A stretch of DNA of 64,000 bases. Origin: JAABUE01 sp037440925. Its GTDB lineage: Bacteria; Chloroflexota; Anaerolineae; Anaerolineales; Villigracilaceae. Below the pieces are notes generated by a model that saw only the letters and a list, made by a program, of their open reading frames with translations, was not told the DNA's origin and made no database searches. Position numbers and translations under genes: made by a program. The stretch spans positions 1-64,000 of the forward strand of contig JBBITF010000006.1 in assembly GCA_037440925.1 (NCBI GenBank), read 5' to 3'. Of the stretch, positions 49,015-57,496 are shown in pieces (positions within the stretch are counted from its first letter, which is position 1; each line of letters starts with the position of its first letter).

Positions 49015-50820
49015 CTACTCGCCCGTCAAACCGGCCAGCGTCCCATTCAGGTCTTCCTGGTAGGTGGTGTGACAGGTGCTGCAAAGCGCCAGTTGGGGCT
49101 TGTTTTGTTCGACGGCTTGCTGTTGGTGGCAGGTCAGGCAGCGGCCGTGCATGGCGTCTTTGTAACCGGGCGCCATGGCTTCAAATACAGTTTGGCCTTC
49201 GGCAGGCGTCATGGTCTCATGGCAATCCTGGCAGATCGCTGACGTTAACCGAATGTGTTCCTGTGCATGGCATTCCTGGCAACTTGCGTTCCCGCCCAGT
49301 TCCTGCTGGTGCAGGCTGTGATCGAAGATCGAAGCCGGGCGATAATAATCGGTGTGACAGGCCGAACATGCCGTCGCTTCATCGTTTGGGCGGTCCAGGT
49401 GATGGCAAACCTGGCAGTTGCTCTCGCCGGTGGCCTTATTCATCAAACGTTCCTGGTGCTCCAGATGGGGAAAATTGACTACATAGCCGCTGCGGTTGCC
49501 GTCTATTTGCAGCGGTTCCCAGCCTCTAGCCTCCATGACCGGCGTGGCAGGCGGCTGCGCTTTGACAATCAACACCGGCACCGCCAGCGCCATGACGAAG
49601 ACGGCCAGACGGCTGCGATGCGCGACGATGGCCCTCAGCCACGAGCCTTGACCGGCCAACCAGGTCGCCCTGGCGGGCGCCGCCGCTTCTTCCTCCGCTT
49701 CGGCCTGCTTGCCGAACAATTGCAGATTCTCGGCGAAGAACAGGTACAGCAAGAACGCCGCCGACGGGATGGCGAAGGCGATGGCCGTTTCGCCCAGCGA
49801 AGGGGTATAGGCTGTACCCGCCGCCCGGTACATGGTGAACATGCTCAGCGACATGCGCTGGCTCATGATGCCCAGAATGCCCAGCACGGCGCCGGTCAGC
49901 AGGCCCTCGCGCCTCTCTCGTGTCTTTTTGATGCTGAACAGGACAATGGGAAGCACCCCGCACAACAGGATTTCGGCCAGGAATAAAATGCTTTGCCAGG
50001 AACCATCCAGCGCGCCGGGCAGCACCCCGCGCAGAACCTGGTCGCCCAGGCGCAGCAGCAAGTACAGTCCCAGCGGCAGGGGCGTCCACTTTCCCAAAGT
50101 GGTCAGGATGTCGAAGTGCATCCCGCGTTTGAACCAGCGCTCGACAAAGAAGCCTTCTACAATTAACGCCATCATGCCGGCTGCAATGGCGCTGGTGAAG
50201 AACAGGTAAGGCAGCCAGGGACTATACCACAGCGGGTGGACGCGATGCGGCATGATGAGGAACAGCGATCCCAGCGAGGACTGGTGCAAAGTAGATAGAA
50301 CGATGCCGGCAATCACCAGCGGCAGGGTGAACTTGTGAAGCCAGTGCAGCAGGGTCTTGAAGAGCGGGTGGCGGAACCAGGGATGTTCCAGGATGACCGG
50401 AGAAAACTCCAGCACCAGCACCGAGAAATACAGCATCACACACCAGGCAATCTCGAACATGACCGAGTGATGCTGCCAACTGATGATGGGCATGTAAATG
50501 TGCCAGGGCAGGCCCAGGTCGAAAATCAGGGAGACGATGAATGAGCCGTAGCCCAGCAGAGCCACCAAAATCGCCCGCCGCAAGATGGGGCGGAAGAATT
50601 CCAGGTGGAAAATGTACACCAGTGCCGCCAGGGTGAAGCCGCCGCCGGCGATGGCGACGAACACCAGTTTGAAAGCGATCCACAGCCCCCAGGGGGCAGA
50701 GTCATTGAGTCCGGTAGCGGCCCCAAGTCCGGCAGCGAAGCGAATGATAGAGGCCACCAGGCCCGCCAGGGCGATGGCCCACAATCCATCTTTGATCCAA
50801 GTGCGCGTAGTCGTGTTCAC
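49015..50820 (-). CDS. NrfD/HybB-like membrane protein fused to hexahaem cytochrome c
   Basis: A 601-aa fusion. Residues 1-445 are a polytopic NrfD/HybB/HmcC-like membrane domain, with GLNDSAPWGLWIAFKLVFVAIAGGG at the start and LHQSSLGSLFLI in the middle, the latter conserved in HmcC and HybB. The last 135 residues carry six heme c motifs: CQVCH (469), CSACH (485), CQECH (514), CQDCH (530), CLTCH (561) and CSTCH (580). Extra histidines suit bis-His ligation as in class III cytochromes. In Hmc complexes these functions lie on separate proteins. It is the last gene of a five-gene minus-strand operon and starts one base after the ferredoxin gene ends. Confidence 0.88.
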   Translation of the reverse strand: MNTTTRTWIKDGLWAIALAGLVASIIRFAAGLGAATGLNDSAPWGLWIAFKLVFVAIAGGGFTLAALVYIFHLEFFRPILRRAILVALLGYGSFIVSLIFDLGLPWHIYMPIISWQHHSVMFEIAWCVMLYFSVLVLEFSPVILEHPWFRHPLFKTLLHWLHKFTLPLVIAGIVLSTLHQSSLGSLFLIMPHRVHPLWYSPWLPYLFFTSAIAAGMMALIVEGFFVERWFKRGMHFDILTTLGKWTPLPLGLYLLLRLGDQVLRGVLPGALDGSWQSILFLAEILLCGVLPIVLFSIKKTRERREGLLTGAVLGILGIMSQRMSLSMFTMYRAAGTAYTPSLGETAIAFAIPSAAFLLYLFFAENLQLFGKQAEAEEEAAAPARATWLAGQGSWLRAIVAHRSRLAVFVMALAVPVLIVKAQPPATPVMEARGWEPLQIDGNRSGYVVNFPHLEHQERLMNKATGESNCQVCHHLDRPNDEATACSACHTDYYRPASIFDHSLHQQELGGNASCQECHAQEHIRLTSAICQDCHETMTPAEGQTVFEAMAPGYKDAMHGRCLTCHQQQAVEQNKPQLALCSTCHTTYQEDLNGTLAGLTGE

Positions 50821-50821
50821 G

Positions 50822-51613
50822 TTATTGCTCCTCGGTGGGTTGACTCTGGCGCGCTTTTTGCGCCGCCTGTGCCTGCATACGCCGTTCGATAATCCAGAAC
50901 AGTCCGGTCATCAAACCCGCGGTGCCAATGGTAATGGCGGGTACCTTGCTTAGCCACTCCCAGGTCAGTTCTGGCATGGGCTTCTGGATAGGAGCGCCGT
51001 GATAGCCCAGGAAATCTAACGGAACGTGGGAAATGTACATTACGGCTGTGCCGCCGACTTCCTGCGCGCCATAGACGATGGGCAGATATTTGTGCGGGGC
51101 TTCCTGGATGCGCTGGTTGGCGATTTCGAGCAGTTCGCTCCTTTCGCCAAAGGTCAGCACCTTTTCAGGGCAGGTTTCTACACAGGCGGGCAGTTGTCCC
51201 TGTTGGATGCGGCCATAGCATAACGTACATTTCTGCACCAACGGCGCGGGGGAGTCCCATTCGTAGCGCGGAATGCCAAAGGGACAGGCCATCATGCAAT
51301 AGCGGCAGCCCATACACTTTTGGCTATCGTAGATCACTGCCCCTTCGGGCGTGCGGTACATGGCGCCGACCGGGCAGGCCGAGACGCAGGCCGGTTCCAG
51401 ACAGTGGCGACAGAATTTTCGCACGAAGCCGCCTTCGGGGCTTTCGACAATGGACGACCAGCGGCGCGCCGACAAGCCATCGGGAGATTGCTGCGGCAGG
51501 TATTCGAGCGCGCCCAGGTGGTTGACTTCGGCGCAGGCCTCCACGCATTGATTACAACCCGTACAGCGGGTGACATCCACTAAAATACCAACTTGTTTTA
51601 TCGTGCCGCTCAT
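50822..51613 (-). CDS. HmcB/HybA-like ferredoxin subunit with C-terminal membrane anchor
   Basis: A 263-aa iron-sulfur subunit with motifs for four clusters: CTGCNQCVEAC, CRHCLEPACVSACP, CMGCRYCMMACP and CTLCYGRIQQG with CVETCPEKV. One membrane helix is predicted near the C-terminus (residues about 229-246). No Tat or Sec signal is evident at the N-terminus, so its side of the membrane is uncertain. It shares four bases with the upstream cytochrome b gene. It should connect the NrfD-cytochrome fusion with the cytochrome b or HdrD-like subunits. Confidence 0.9.
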   Translation of the reverse strand: MSGTIKQVGILVDVTRCTGCNQCVEACAEVNHLGALEYLPQQSPDGLSARRWSSIVESPEGGFVRKFCRHCLEPACVSACPVGAMYRTPEGAVIYDSQKCMGCRYCMMACPFGIPRYEWDSPAPLVQKCTLCYGRIQQGQLPACVETCPEKVLTFGERSELLEIANQRIQEAPHKYLPIVYGAQEVGGTAVMYISHVPLDFLGYHGAPIQKPMPELTWEWLSKVPAITIGTAGLMTGLFWIIERRMQAQAAQKARQSQPTEEQ

Positions 51614-52314
51614 ATTTTCCTCCCTTCGGGGCCATGAAGCGCTTGCACGGCTTTGCTGCCGGCTTGTGGGACGAAGTGCCAGGCAATTTCTGTGCTGAGG
51701 CGGATGAGGGGGAAGAGGACACAGTGGGCGATTTTGGTGAATGGCGTGACGAGCAGAAGAGCCATTCCATTCAGCGTGTGGAACAGCATTAGGCCGTTGT
51801 AAGGGATGGGGTTCCAGGGCTGCCCGGCAATGTAGCCGGAGAGGAAGATGTTGAAAATGAGTAACAACAGCACATAGTCGGCTGTCTTGCTCAAACGCCG
51901 CGAGGCCGGAACATACAGCCTGAACAGCAGCAACAGGCTGACCCCGACGATGCTGATGAGGGTCAGCACGTCTAGCACCGGCTTCGAGATGGCAAACCAG
52001 GCAATCCCGATGTTGTCCTTCAGAATGTCCAGGTGATTACGCAGGAAGAGGGACACAACCAGGATGCCGACGTGTAAGCCAAAAGAGGCAAAACTATAAG
52101 CGGCGCGGTTACGGTGCAGGCGGTTGAAGGGGAACAGCCATGAGAATGTCTGCACGACGATCTGCCGCATAGGAAGGCGGCGATCGCCGGCGCGGCGGAT
52201 GGCTGTAACCATATCCCAAACGGTCAAGGCAACCAGCCGCAGCAATGCCAGCGCGACCAGCGTCGCTACAAAGAAAAAGGCAGGGCCTTTGGCAAGCATC
52301 AACCAGGTTGGCAT
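51610..52314 (-). CDS. cytochrome b-type membrane subunit (NarI/DsrM/HmcE-like)
   Basis: A 234-aa membrane protein with about five or six helices, of the nitrate reductase gamma subunit type. Histidines for heme b may be in SFGLHVGILVVSLFLRNH and LFHTLNGMALLLVTPFTKIAHCV. LSKTADYVLLLLIFNIFLSGYIAG is a conserved block of DsrM/HmcE-like proteins. It is paired with an HdrD-like gene 36 bases upstream, as dsrM is with dsrK, so it likely passes electrons between quinone and that subunit. Confidence 0.85.
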   Translation of the reverse strand: MPTWLMLAKGPAFFFVATLVALALLRLVALTVWDMVTAIRRAGDRRLPMRQIVVQTFSWLFPFNRLHRNRAAYSFASFGLHVGILVVSLFLRNHLDILKDNIGIAWFAISKPVLDVLTLISIVGVSLLLLFRLYVPASRRLSKTADYVLLLLIFNIFLSGYIAGQPWNPIPYNGLMLFHTLNGMALLLVTPFTKIAHCVLFPLIRLSTEIAWHFVPQAGSKAVQALHGPEGRKI

Positions 52315-52349
52315 ATCGAAAAGAGCCTCCTACTCATTAAAGTTGGATA

Positions 52350-53726
52350 TCAGGAAAGGTCAATGGCGCGCAACACCAGGTCATGCACGCCGACGATTTG
52401 AACGGGCAGTTTGTGATAATCTACCAATTCTCGCAGTTGTTTCTTGCAGTTGGCGCAGGGCGAGGCCACGATCTGCGCCCCGCTGGCGCGGATTTGTTCG
52501 GCTTTGGTTTTTCCTGAGACTTGCATACGGAAGTCGAAAGTTTCATCCAGTGAGACCAGGCCGCCGCCTCCGCCGCAGCAATAGTTTTCGCGGCCACGAG
52601 GCGTCATTTCGACAAAGTCGGAAACGAAACTGCGCAACAATTGGCGCGGCTGTTCGATGATCCAGCCCGAGCGGGCAATGTTGCAGGGGTCATGATAAGT
52701 GACGCGCTCGGTAATCACATCCTTTTTCAGCCGCAATTTTCCTTCTTGCGCCGCCTGCGCAGTCAATTCCAGAATGCTGACTACCGGCAACGCGCGTTCC
52801 CCGGCAAAGGCAGGGACGAATTGACGCGCCGAACGGGCGGCGTGACCGCACTCCCCGATCAAAATTTTTTGCGCTTTCAAGCGATGCGCTTCTTCGACCA
52901 GTTTTTCGATGATGCGTTCCAGCACCCAATCGTTGTAGAACAAGCCGTAGTTGATGCCATCGAAGTATTTCGAGCCAATCGTCCAGGAGACGCCGGCTGC
53001 ATAGAGTGCAGCGGCATTGCCCATGAGCGTGTCCGCTTCCATGAGGTAGTCGCTGACGGCCGGGAAGAAGATGTACTCGGCGCCTTCCTGGTCAACCGGG
53101 AATTTGATTTCTTTGCCGGTGGTGTCTTTCAATTCCTCTTCCAGGAACTCGATGTTGTCCATCAAGGCTGGTAGCGGAATGGCCGAGGTGTTGGCGGTTG
53201 CGCCTTCCAATTGTTCGCGTACTGAAACAACCAGGCCTTTGGGCGCGATGCCCGCTTCACTGAGAACATAGCGCCCCAGATGGGCAATCAGGCCGTGATC
53301 AATGCCCAGCGGGCAATCCAGCGTGCAGCGCCGGCAGGCGTTACAGCGATAGAAGAATTCGGCCATTTCGTCTATTTTTGCGTTGCTCAGACTATCTTTG
53401 GGAGTAGCCCAACCCAGCCAATTTCTATCGTCCGAAAAGTATTGCTTATATACGTCCAGCAGCAAATTGGTGCGATAGCAGGGTACATCATAAGGGTCAT
53501 TTGTAGTCTGGTAGACCTGGCAACTAGACGCACAGCGCCCGCATTTGGCGCTGGTTTTGGCATACAGTTCGATTAGAAAACGGTAGTTGCTGTTACGCAA
53601 AATGGCTTCAAAAGCCGCCAGAAAGCGTTCTGCCCGCTTGTCTAGTTCAGGCAGCGTGCTGGATTCGAGATGGTAAAAATAAGGTTGGGATAAAGCGTCG
53701 GTCTTCTTTTCGGCGGGAGTCGTCAT
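52350..53726 (-). CDS. HdrD/DsrK/HmcF-like iron-sulfur protein
   Basis: A 458-aa soluble protein related to DsrK and HdrD. The second 4Fe-4S motif is complete in RCNACRRCTLDCPLG. The first reads SAKCGRCASSCQV: the expected first cysteine is serine 59, leaving C62, C65 and C69, with C83 as a possible substitute. CCG-type motifs follow in GECGHAARSARQ, YHDPCNIARSG with YCCGGGGGLVS, and SPCANCKKQL near the C-terminus. It likely reduces or oxidises a disulfide or thiol partner such as DsrC. GAGGTGA precedes the ATG, and it follows the regulator gene by 12 bases. Confidence 0.88.
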   Translation of the reverse strand: MTTPAEKKTDALSQPYFYHLESSTLPELDKRAERFLAAFEAILRNSNYRFLIELYAKTSAKCGRCASSCQVYQTTNDPYDVPCYRTNLLLDVYKQYFSDDRNWLGWATPKDSLSNAKIDEMAEFFYRCNACRRCTLDCPLGIDHGLIAHLGRYVLSEAGIAPKGLVVSVREQLEGATANTSAIPLPALMDNIEFLEEELKDTTGKEIKFPVDQEGAEYIFFPAVSDYLMEADTLMGNAAALYAAGVSWTIGSKYFDGINYGLFYNDWVLERIIEKLVEEAHRLKAQKILIGECGHAARSARQFVPAFAGERALPVVSILELTAQAAQEGKLRLKKDVITERVTYHDPCNIARSGWIIEQPRQLLRSFVSDFVEMTPRGRENYCCGGGGGLVSLDETFDFRMQVSGKTKAEQIRASGAQIVASPCANCKKQLRELVDYHKLPVQIVGVHDLVLRAIDLS

Positions 53727-53738
53727 ATCATCACCTCG

Positions 53739-54296
53739 TTAAAGATTTTGAGAATGGGATGGAGGAAGCATCAATACTGCGATGCCGGTCGAGTCGCCGG
53801 TGTTGCGCCAGCGGTGGTAAGCGTCGCTGTTGAAAGCCAGGCTGTCGCCGGGGTTCAGGGTATAGGTTTGTCCGTCCAGTTCCAGTTCAACCTGGCCACA
53901 CAGGCATAAAATCGAGTGCCGGCGAGACGCCAGCGTTTCAGAGGGCGCAGCCGCTTTGGGCGCCGCAATCATACAGCCTGTGGTTTGAGGGGCGGTGGCC
54001 AGCAGTTGGAATGTCTGCCCGGCAATGTCGGCTTTGGCGGTGGCCTCATCTGCCCGCTGTAAGACCACAGCCGGCTTGCAAATTTCCAAAAATAGGGAAC
54101 TGGGCGTTACGCCCAGGGCGTGCGCAATTTTGCACAGGGTTTCGATACTTGGGGACACCTCGCTTCGCTCTACCATGCTGATGGTATTTGCAGACAGGTC
54201 GCACCCCCGCGCCAGTTGTTTGAGCGTCAGGCCATTTGCCTTGCGCAAGTAGCGGATCTTGTTACCTACATTGAGCCAGGTTTCGTGCGTTTTCAT
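53739..54296 (-). CDS. XRE family regulator with cupin domain
   Basis: A 185-aa regulator with an N-terminal helix-turn-helix of the Cro/CI type (NKIRYLRKANGLTLKQLARGCDLSANTISMVERSEVSP, residues about 13-50) and a C-terminal cupin sensor domain with VELELDGQTYTLNPGDSLAFNSDAYHRWRN. The family senses small ligands. The start at 54296 fits the domain; the longer frame to 54404 adds only a basic unconserved stretch. It is the first gene of the operon for the Hmc-like complex, with a strong promoter overlapping a palindrome upstream, which suggests autoregulation. Confidence 0.88.
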   Translation of the reverse strand: MKTHETWLNVGNKIRYLRKANGLTLKQLARGCDLSANTISMVERSEVSPSIETLCKIAHALGVTPSSLFLEICKPAVVLQRADEATAKADIAGQTFQLLATAPQTTGCMIAAPKAAAPSETLASRRHSILCLCGQVELELDGQTYTLNPGDSLAFNSDAYHRWRNTGDSTGIAVLMLPPSHSQNL

Positions 54297-54460
54297 CGTT
54301 AAGACCTGAAAGAACAAGAACAATTTTCTTCTGTATCTTCTCGAAAGAGGCAGAACAGCCCTCTCGCTATTGAGAGGATACTTCTTCGACCTTTTCGGGA
54401 GCAAATTCGACTAAAGGGAGGCCTCGAAAAGAGCGTATTGTGCAAAAAAACACTATCTTT

Positions 54461-54489
54461 AATCTACCAAATTGTTGACAGGTCGTCAA
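54461..54489 (-). promoter_or_regulatory. promoter and overlapping palindrome of the XRE/Hmc-like operon
   Basis: On the minus strand TTGACG (plus 54484-54489) and TAGATT (plus 54461-54466) are separated by exactly 17 bases, a good sigma-70-like promoter. The -35 box is one half of a palindrome, TTGAC-N5-GTCAA (plus 54475-54489), a likely operator. The predicted leader to the regulator is about 155 bases. Confidence 0.65.
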
Positions 54490-54652
54490 GTATTTTGTGT
54501 ATTTTGGTTGAAATTAAGTGACAAACAACAAAAAAATTGGTTATTTTTATCCCCCCTCCTCGGCAAACTCTACAGCCGCCAGATCAGGCGCTGTTTGCAA
54601 TGGTTTGTAACTATCTTGACAATGTCACATTAAACATTTGTTCTGGTAAATC

Positions 54653-54770
54653 GCCCTCACCCGGCCCTCTCCCGGCGGGAGAGGGGGCAAATCACTTGAA
54701 TTTTCGCGTTATTGCCTCTCCCTTTGGTGGTCGAGCTTGTCGAGACCTAGGAGAGGGTTAGGGTGAGGGC
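54653..54770. repeat. 118-bp repeat element with inverted ends
   Basis: The ends GCCCTCACCC and GGGTGAGGGC are perfect 10-bp inverted repeats. Inside is a 9-bp hairpin (54665-54685, loop GGC) and an imperfect TCGAGC/TCGAGA hairpin. The hairpin core recurs, nearly identical, inside the aconitase gene. There is no open frame, so it is either a miniature mobile element or an extragenic palindromic repeat. Confidence 0.6.
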
Positions 54771-54861
54771 CAAACTACCTACCCGTTGATGAAGGATTGC
54801 TAAGCAAAACGCCAAATTTATCCACAGATGATGCAGATTTCGCCGATTTTTTTCTTCAATT

Positions 54862-55043
54862 GTAACTGCCTACCTCTAACATCGGTTTGGTTTTTGGGTG
54901 AGAAAACCATCCACGAATAAACCACGAATGCTCGAATGACGGCGTGATTCGTGTATTCGTGCAGTATTCGTGGACGGTTTGCGCTCGAATATAGGCAGGG
55001 TACGACATCTGCGGATGGTTTCCGAAGCCAGGTAGGCAGTTAC
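54862..55043. mobile_element. 182-bp element with 14-bp terminal inverted repeats
   Basis: GTAACTGCCTACCT at the left end and AGGTAGGCAGTTAC at the right end are perfect 14-bp inverted repeats. An internal inverted repeat around CCACGAATA and TATTCGTGG lies between them. No coding capacity was found. The size and ends resemble a miniature inverted-repeat element. A second element with the same end motif lies at 62326-62479. No target-site duplication was certain. Confidence 0.55.
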
Positions 55044-55206
55044 CCGCTTTTTGTGTTTCGGCGGTTGATTGCACAAAAGTCAGGCTAGCAGTCTGTCGGA
55101 GAATACTTGAAAATCGCCCCAGGGGAAGTGCAGGCGCCCGACAGTGTTACTATCGGACAACGAACCGCATGGGGGTTGCGGTGAGCAAGCAGGCGTTCTG
55201 GCGCCG

Positions 55207-55926
55207 TTAGTTTGCTAAATCGAATGTAAATTCCCAGGGGCCGCTCACCGTAAAGAATTCATCGCTGAACACGATTTGCTCGGCCTCTTCCTGACTCATT
55301 GTCTCTGGCTTAGATACGATTTGCATACTTTCAGCGCCATTCACTGTTTGACATTCCAGGGTAATGGCAATGCCGCGTTCGAGAAGCGCCTGTTGAATTT
55401 TGGGCATGTAAATCGAGCAATCTTCCTCTTCGCGTGGATAGGCGGCCAACGCCTGGATGCTGACGGCGACGACGTCGAGGTTGGCGTCTGGCGGGACGTA
55501 GAATTCCAGCATGTCACAGCGCAAACCGGGTTGCCCGTCTGCGCCTGGCTCTTGCAGGCTGATGAGTGTAGTGCCATATTCTTGCACCGTCTGATCGGCA
55601 TATTTCAGGCTGGCTTTCCAAATCGTCCAATCGGAGGCGTCGGGCAGGGTGAAACACACCTCGGCATAGACTTGTTTACCTTCCTGCCAGGCGCGCGTGA
55701 TGTTGACCTGAATGCCTCCTACCGCCTGCGGGGGCGAAATCTCGGCCGCCTCGGCAGTAGGATAGGAGGCTGCAATGAATGGGGTGGCCGAAGGTTGCAT
55801 GACGATGGCCGGTAGGAGGGTCGGGGAGGGTACAGGGGCAGCCGTTTGGGATGCAGCAGTCAACGGCCCGCAGGCCAATGCGGTCAGCAGAATGCCTGCC
55901 GCAGCCAGGAAGAGTTTTTTTTCCAT
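55207..55926 (-). CDS. lipoprotein of unknown function
   Basis: A 239-aa predicted lipoprotein. The signal peptide ends in the lipobox LTALAC, so a cysteine near residue 19 is lipidated. A Pro/Thr/Ser/Ala-rich spacer is at about 20-65, then a beta-rich domain of about 170 residues containing a few cysteines. No family was recognised. GGAG lies 9 bases before the ATG. It stands alone between the repeat region and the epimerase gene and is expected on the outer face of the membrane. Confidence 0.75.
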   Translation of the reverse strand: MEKKLFLAAAGILLTALACGPLTAASQTAAPVPSPTLLPAIVMQPSATPFIAASYPTAEAAEISPPQAVGGIQVNITRAWQEGKQVYAEVCFTLPDASDWTIWKASLKYADQTVQEYGTTLISLQEPGADGQPGLRCDMLEFYVPPDANLDVVAVSIQALAAYPREEEDCSIYMPKIQQALLERGIAITLECQTVNGAESMQIVSKPETMSQEEAEQIVFSDEFFTVSGPWEFTFDLAN

Positions 55927-56004
55927 GTTCTACTCCTAAAAATATTTTCTCGAAAGGTGGGGGGAGAGGTAGATGAACGCGACGCGCCTCACCCTCGCCC
56001 CAAT

Positions 56005-56913
56005 TTATTGAGGTGCGACCTTGAAAATATCTTGCAAGGCTTCTGGAAGGGTTGGGAAGCGGAAAGTATAGCCTAGTTCGAGCAGGCGGCGGGGATGGGC
56101 AAAACGCCCCTCCAGCACCAGGTTGCTCATCTCTCCCAGGGCCAGCCGCATCAAGAAGGCCGGCGCAGGCAGCCAGTAAGGACGGTGTAGGGTTTGCGCC
56201 AGTGTGCGCATGAATTCGGCGTTGGAGGTGGGCTGGGGCGCAATGAGATTGTAGGCGCCGCTGGCCTGGGGGTTGTCCATTAGGAAGCGAATAGCGCCAA
56301 TCTGGTCTGCAATGTGAATCCAGGGCAGGGCTTGCTTTCCGCTGCCCAGCGGGCCGCCTGCAAACAGGCGTACCGGCAGGGCCATCAATCGCATCAGGCT
56401 GGCATCCTGGGCCAGCACTACCGCCGTGCGGCAGATGACGCGCCGTACCCCCCATTCTTCGACGCTGCGGGTGGAATCTTCCCAGGCAACGGTCAGTTGC
56501 GCCAGATAATCGTCCGCTGCGGGCGTCGTTTCGTCGGCCGGCTGGCCGCGCAGGCCGTAATGGTTGATACCGGAGATTTGCACGAACACGCCCGGGCGGC
56601 GGTCAGCGCTGGCGATAGCGGAAGCAAGCGCCCGTCCGGGAATGACGCGCGAGTCCAGGAAGCGTTGTTTGTTGGCCTTTGTCCAGGGCCAATGATTCAA
56701 ACTGAAGCCGGTCAAATTGATTACGGCGTCCATTTCTCCTAGCAGGCGGCTCCAATCGCCCGTCGAGCGTCCATCCCAAGGGACTATTTGGGGACCCGCA
56801 GGCGTTTGTTGCGGCCGGCGCGATAGGATCCAAATTTGGTGATGATCGGTCAGTAAGGATTGGGTAAGGTGGCGGCCCAAAAAGCCGTTGCCGCCAGCAA
56901 GCAGTACTTTCAT
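56005..56913 (-). CDS. TIGR01777 family epimerase (YfcH-like)
   Basis: A 302-aa short-chain dehydrogenase-like protein of the TIGR01777/SulA group. KVLLAGGNGFLGRHLTQSLL is the NAD(P)-binding start, VINLTGFSLNHWPW is the family block with aligned small residues, and FVQISGINHYG follows. GGPLGSGKQALPWIHIADQIGAI and a C-terminal DUF1731-like end (ALGEMSNLVLEGRFAHPRRLLELGYTFRFP) complete it. The start at 56913 has AGGAG upstream. The physiological substrate is not known in this family. It is divergent from the HNH gene. Confidence 0.9.
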   Translation of the reverse strand: MKVLLAGGNGFLGRHLTQSLLTDHHQIWILSRRPQQTPAGPQIVPWDGRSTGDWSRLLGEMDAVINLTGFSLNHWPWTKANKQRFLDSRVIPGRALASAIASADRRPGVFVQISGINHYGLRGQPADETTPAADDYLAQLTVAWEDSTRSVEEWGVRRVICRTAVVLAQDASLMRLMALPVRLFAGGPLGSGKQALPWIHIADQIGAIRFLMDNPQASGAYNLIAPQPTSNAEFMRTLAQTLHRPYWLPAPAFLMRLALGEMSNLVLEGRFAHPRRLLELGYTFRFPTLPEALQDIFKVAPQ

Positions 56914-56938
56914 CGCAGAGTCTCCTGAATTCGAGTGT

Positions 56939-56946
56939 GCTATAAT
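56939..56946 (+). promoter_or_regulatory. extended -10 element of the HNH gene
   Basis: TGCTATAAT ends at 56946, 21 bases before the HNH start codon. No clear -35 box is present, as at the secA promoter. The divergent epimerase gene starts only about 30 bases away. Confidence 0.5.
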
Positions 56947-56967
56947 GAGCGCTATTGTGGAGTCGCC

Positions 56968-57471
56968 ATGCAAGAGCCGGTGCTGGTCTTGAATGCCAAT
57001 TTCGAGCCAATCAACGTGTGTTCCACGCGGCGGGCCATTGGCCTGATCCTTTCGGGGAAGGCCGATATGGTCGTCAATGGCCGCGGCTCTATTCGCACGG
57101 TGCGACAGGTTTTACCGCGCCCTTCGGTCATACGGCTGGAGCAGATGGTGCATCGTCCGCGCCCGCGCGTCAAGTTGACGCGCCGCGAGGTCTTTCGGCG
57201 CGATAATTATACCTGCCAGTATTGCGGACGCCGCGACCTTCCCTTGACGGTTGATCATGTGCTGCCCAAGCATTTGGGCGGGGAACATACCTGGACGAAT
57301 GTCGTAACGGCTTGCCCGGCTTGCAATCACCGCAAAGGGGGGCGCAGGTTGGAAGAAGCGCACATGACACTATTGCGCGCGCCTGAAGAACCGCCCGCCA
57401 GCGCCGCTTATTTGTATGGGCGGCATTTGACCGAGAACCTCGAATGGGCGACTTATATTTCCGGCTGGTAA
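56968..57471 (+). CDS. HNH endonuclease domain protein
   Basis: A 167-aa HNH protein of the small, conserved stand-alone type. The N-terminal block PVLVLNANFEPINVCSTRRAIGLILSGKA is typical of this group. The nuclease domain has two zinc-binding CxxC pairs in CQYCGRRDLPLTVDHVLPKHLGGEH and CPACNHRKGG, with the DH of the active site between them. It probably cuts or nicks DNA in the cytoplasm, but its role is unknown. ATG 56968 was chosen at the start of family similarity; the frame to 56935 lies in the promoter. Confidence 0.9.
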   Translation: MQEPVLVLNANFEPINVCSTRRAIGLILSGKADMVVNGRGSIRTVRQVLPRPSVIRLEQMVHRPRPRVKLTRREVFRRDNYTCQYCGRRDLPLTVDHVLPKHLGGEHTWTNVVTACPACNHRKGGRRLEEAHMTLLRAPEEPPASAAYLYGRHLTENLEWATYISGW

Positions 57472-57496
57472 TAGGCAGGCTAGATCACCGCCAGCC

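Larger units (their letters stand above)
54297..55206. other. long intergenic region: regulator promoter and two repeat elements
   Basis: This 910-base gap holds no supported gene. It contains the promoter of the XRE operon (54461-54489), a repeat with 10-bp inverted ends (54653-54770) and a second element with 14-bp inverted ends (54862-55043). The remaining parts are AT-rich near 54490-54550 and otherwise unremarkable. Confidence 0.7.

Noticed and set aside
49015..53726. Assignment of the second redox operon as Qmo or Tmc
   Set aside because: There is no QmoA/B-type flavoprotein and no separate tetrahaem cytochrome; the HdrD, cytochrome b, ferredoxin and NrfD set fits Hmc better.
54653..55043. 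CRISPR array
   Set aside because: Repeats here are inverted palindromic elements, not regularly spaced direct repeats; no cas gene is in the window.
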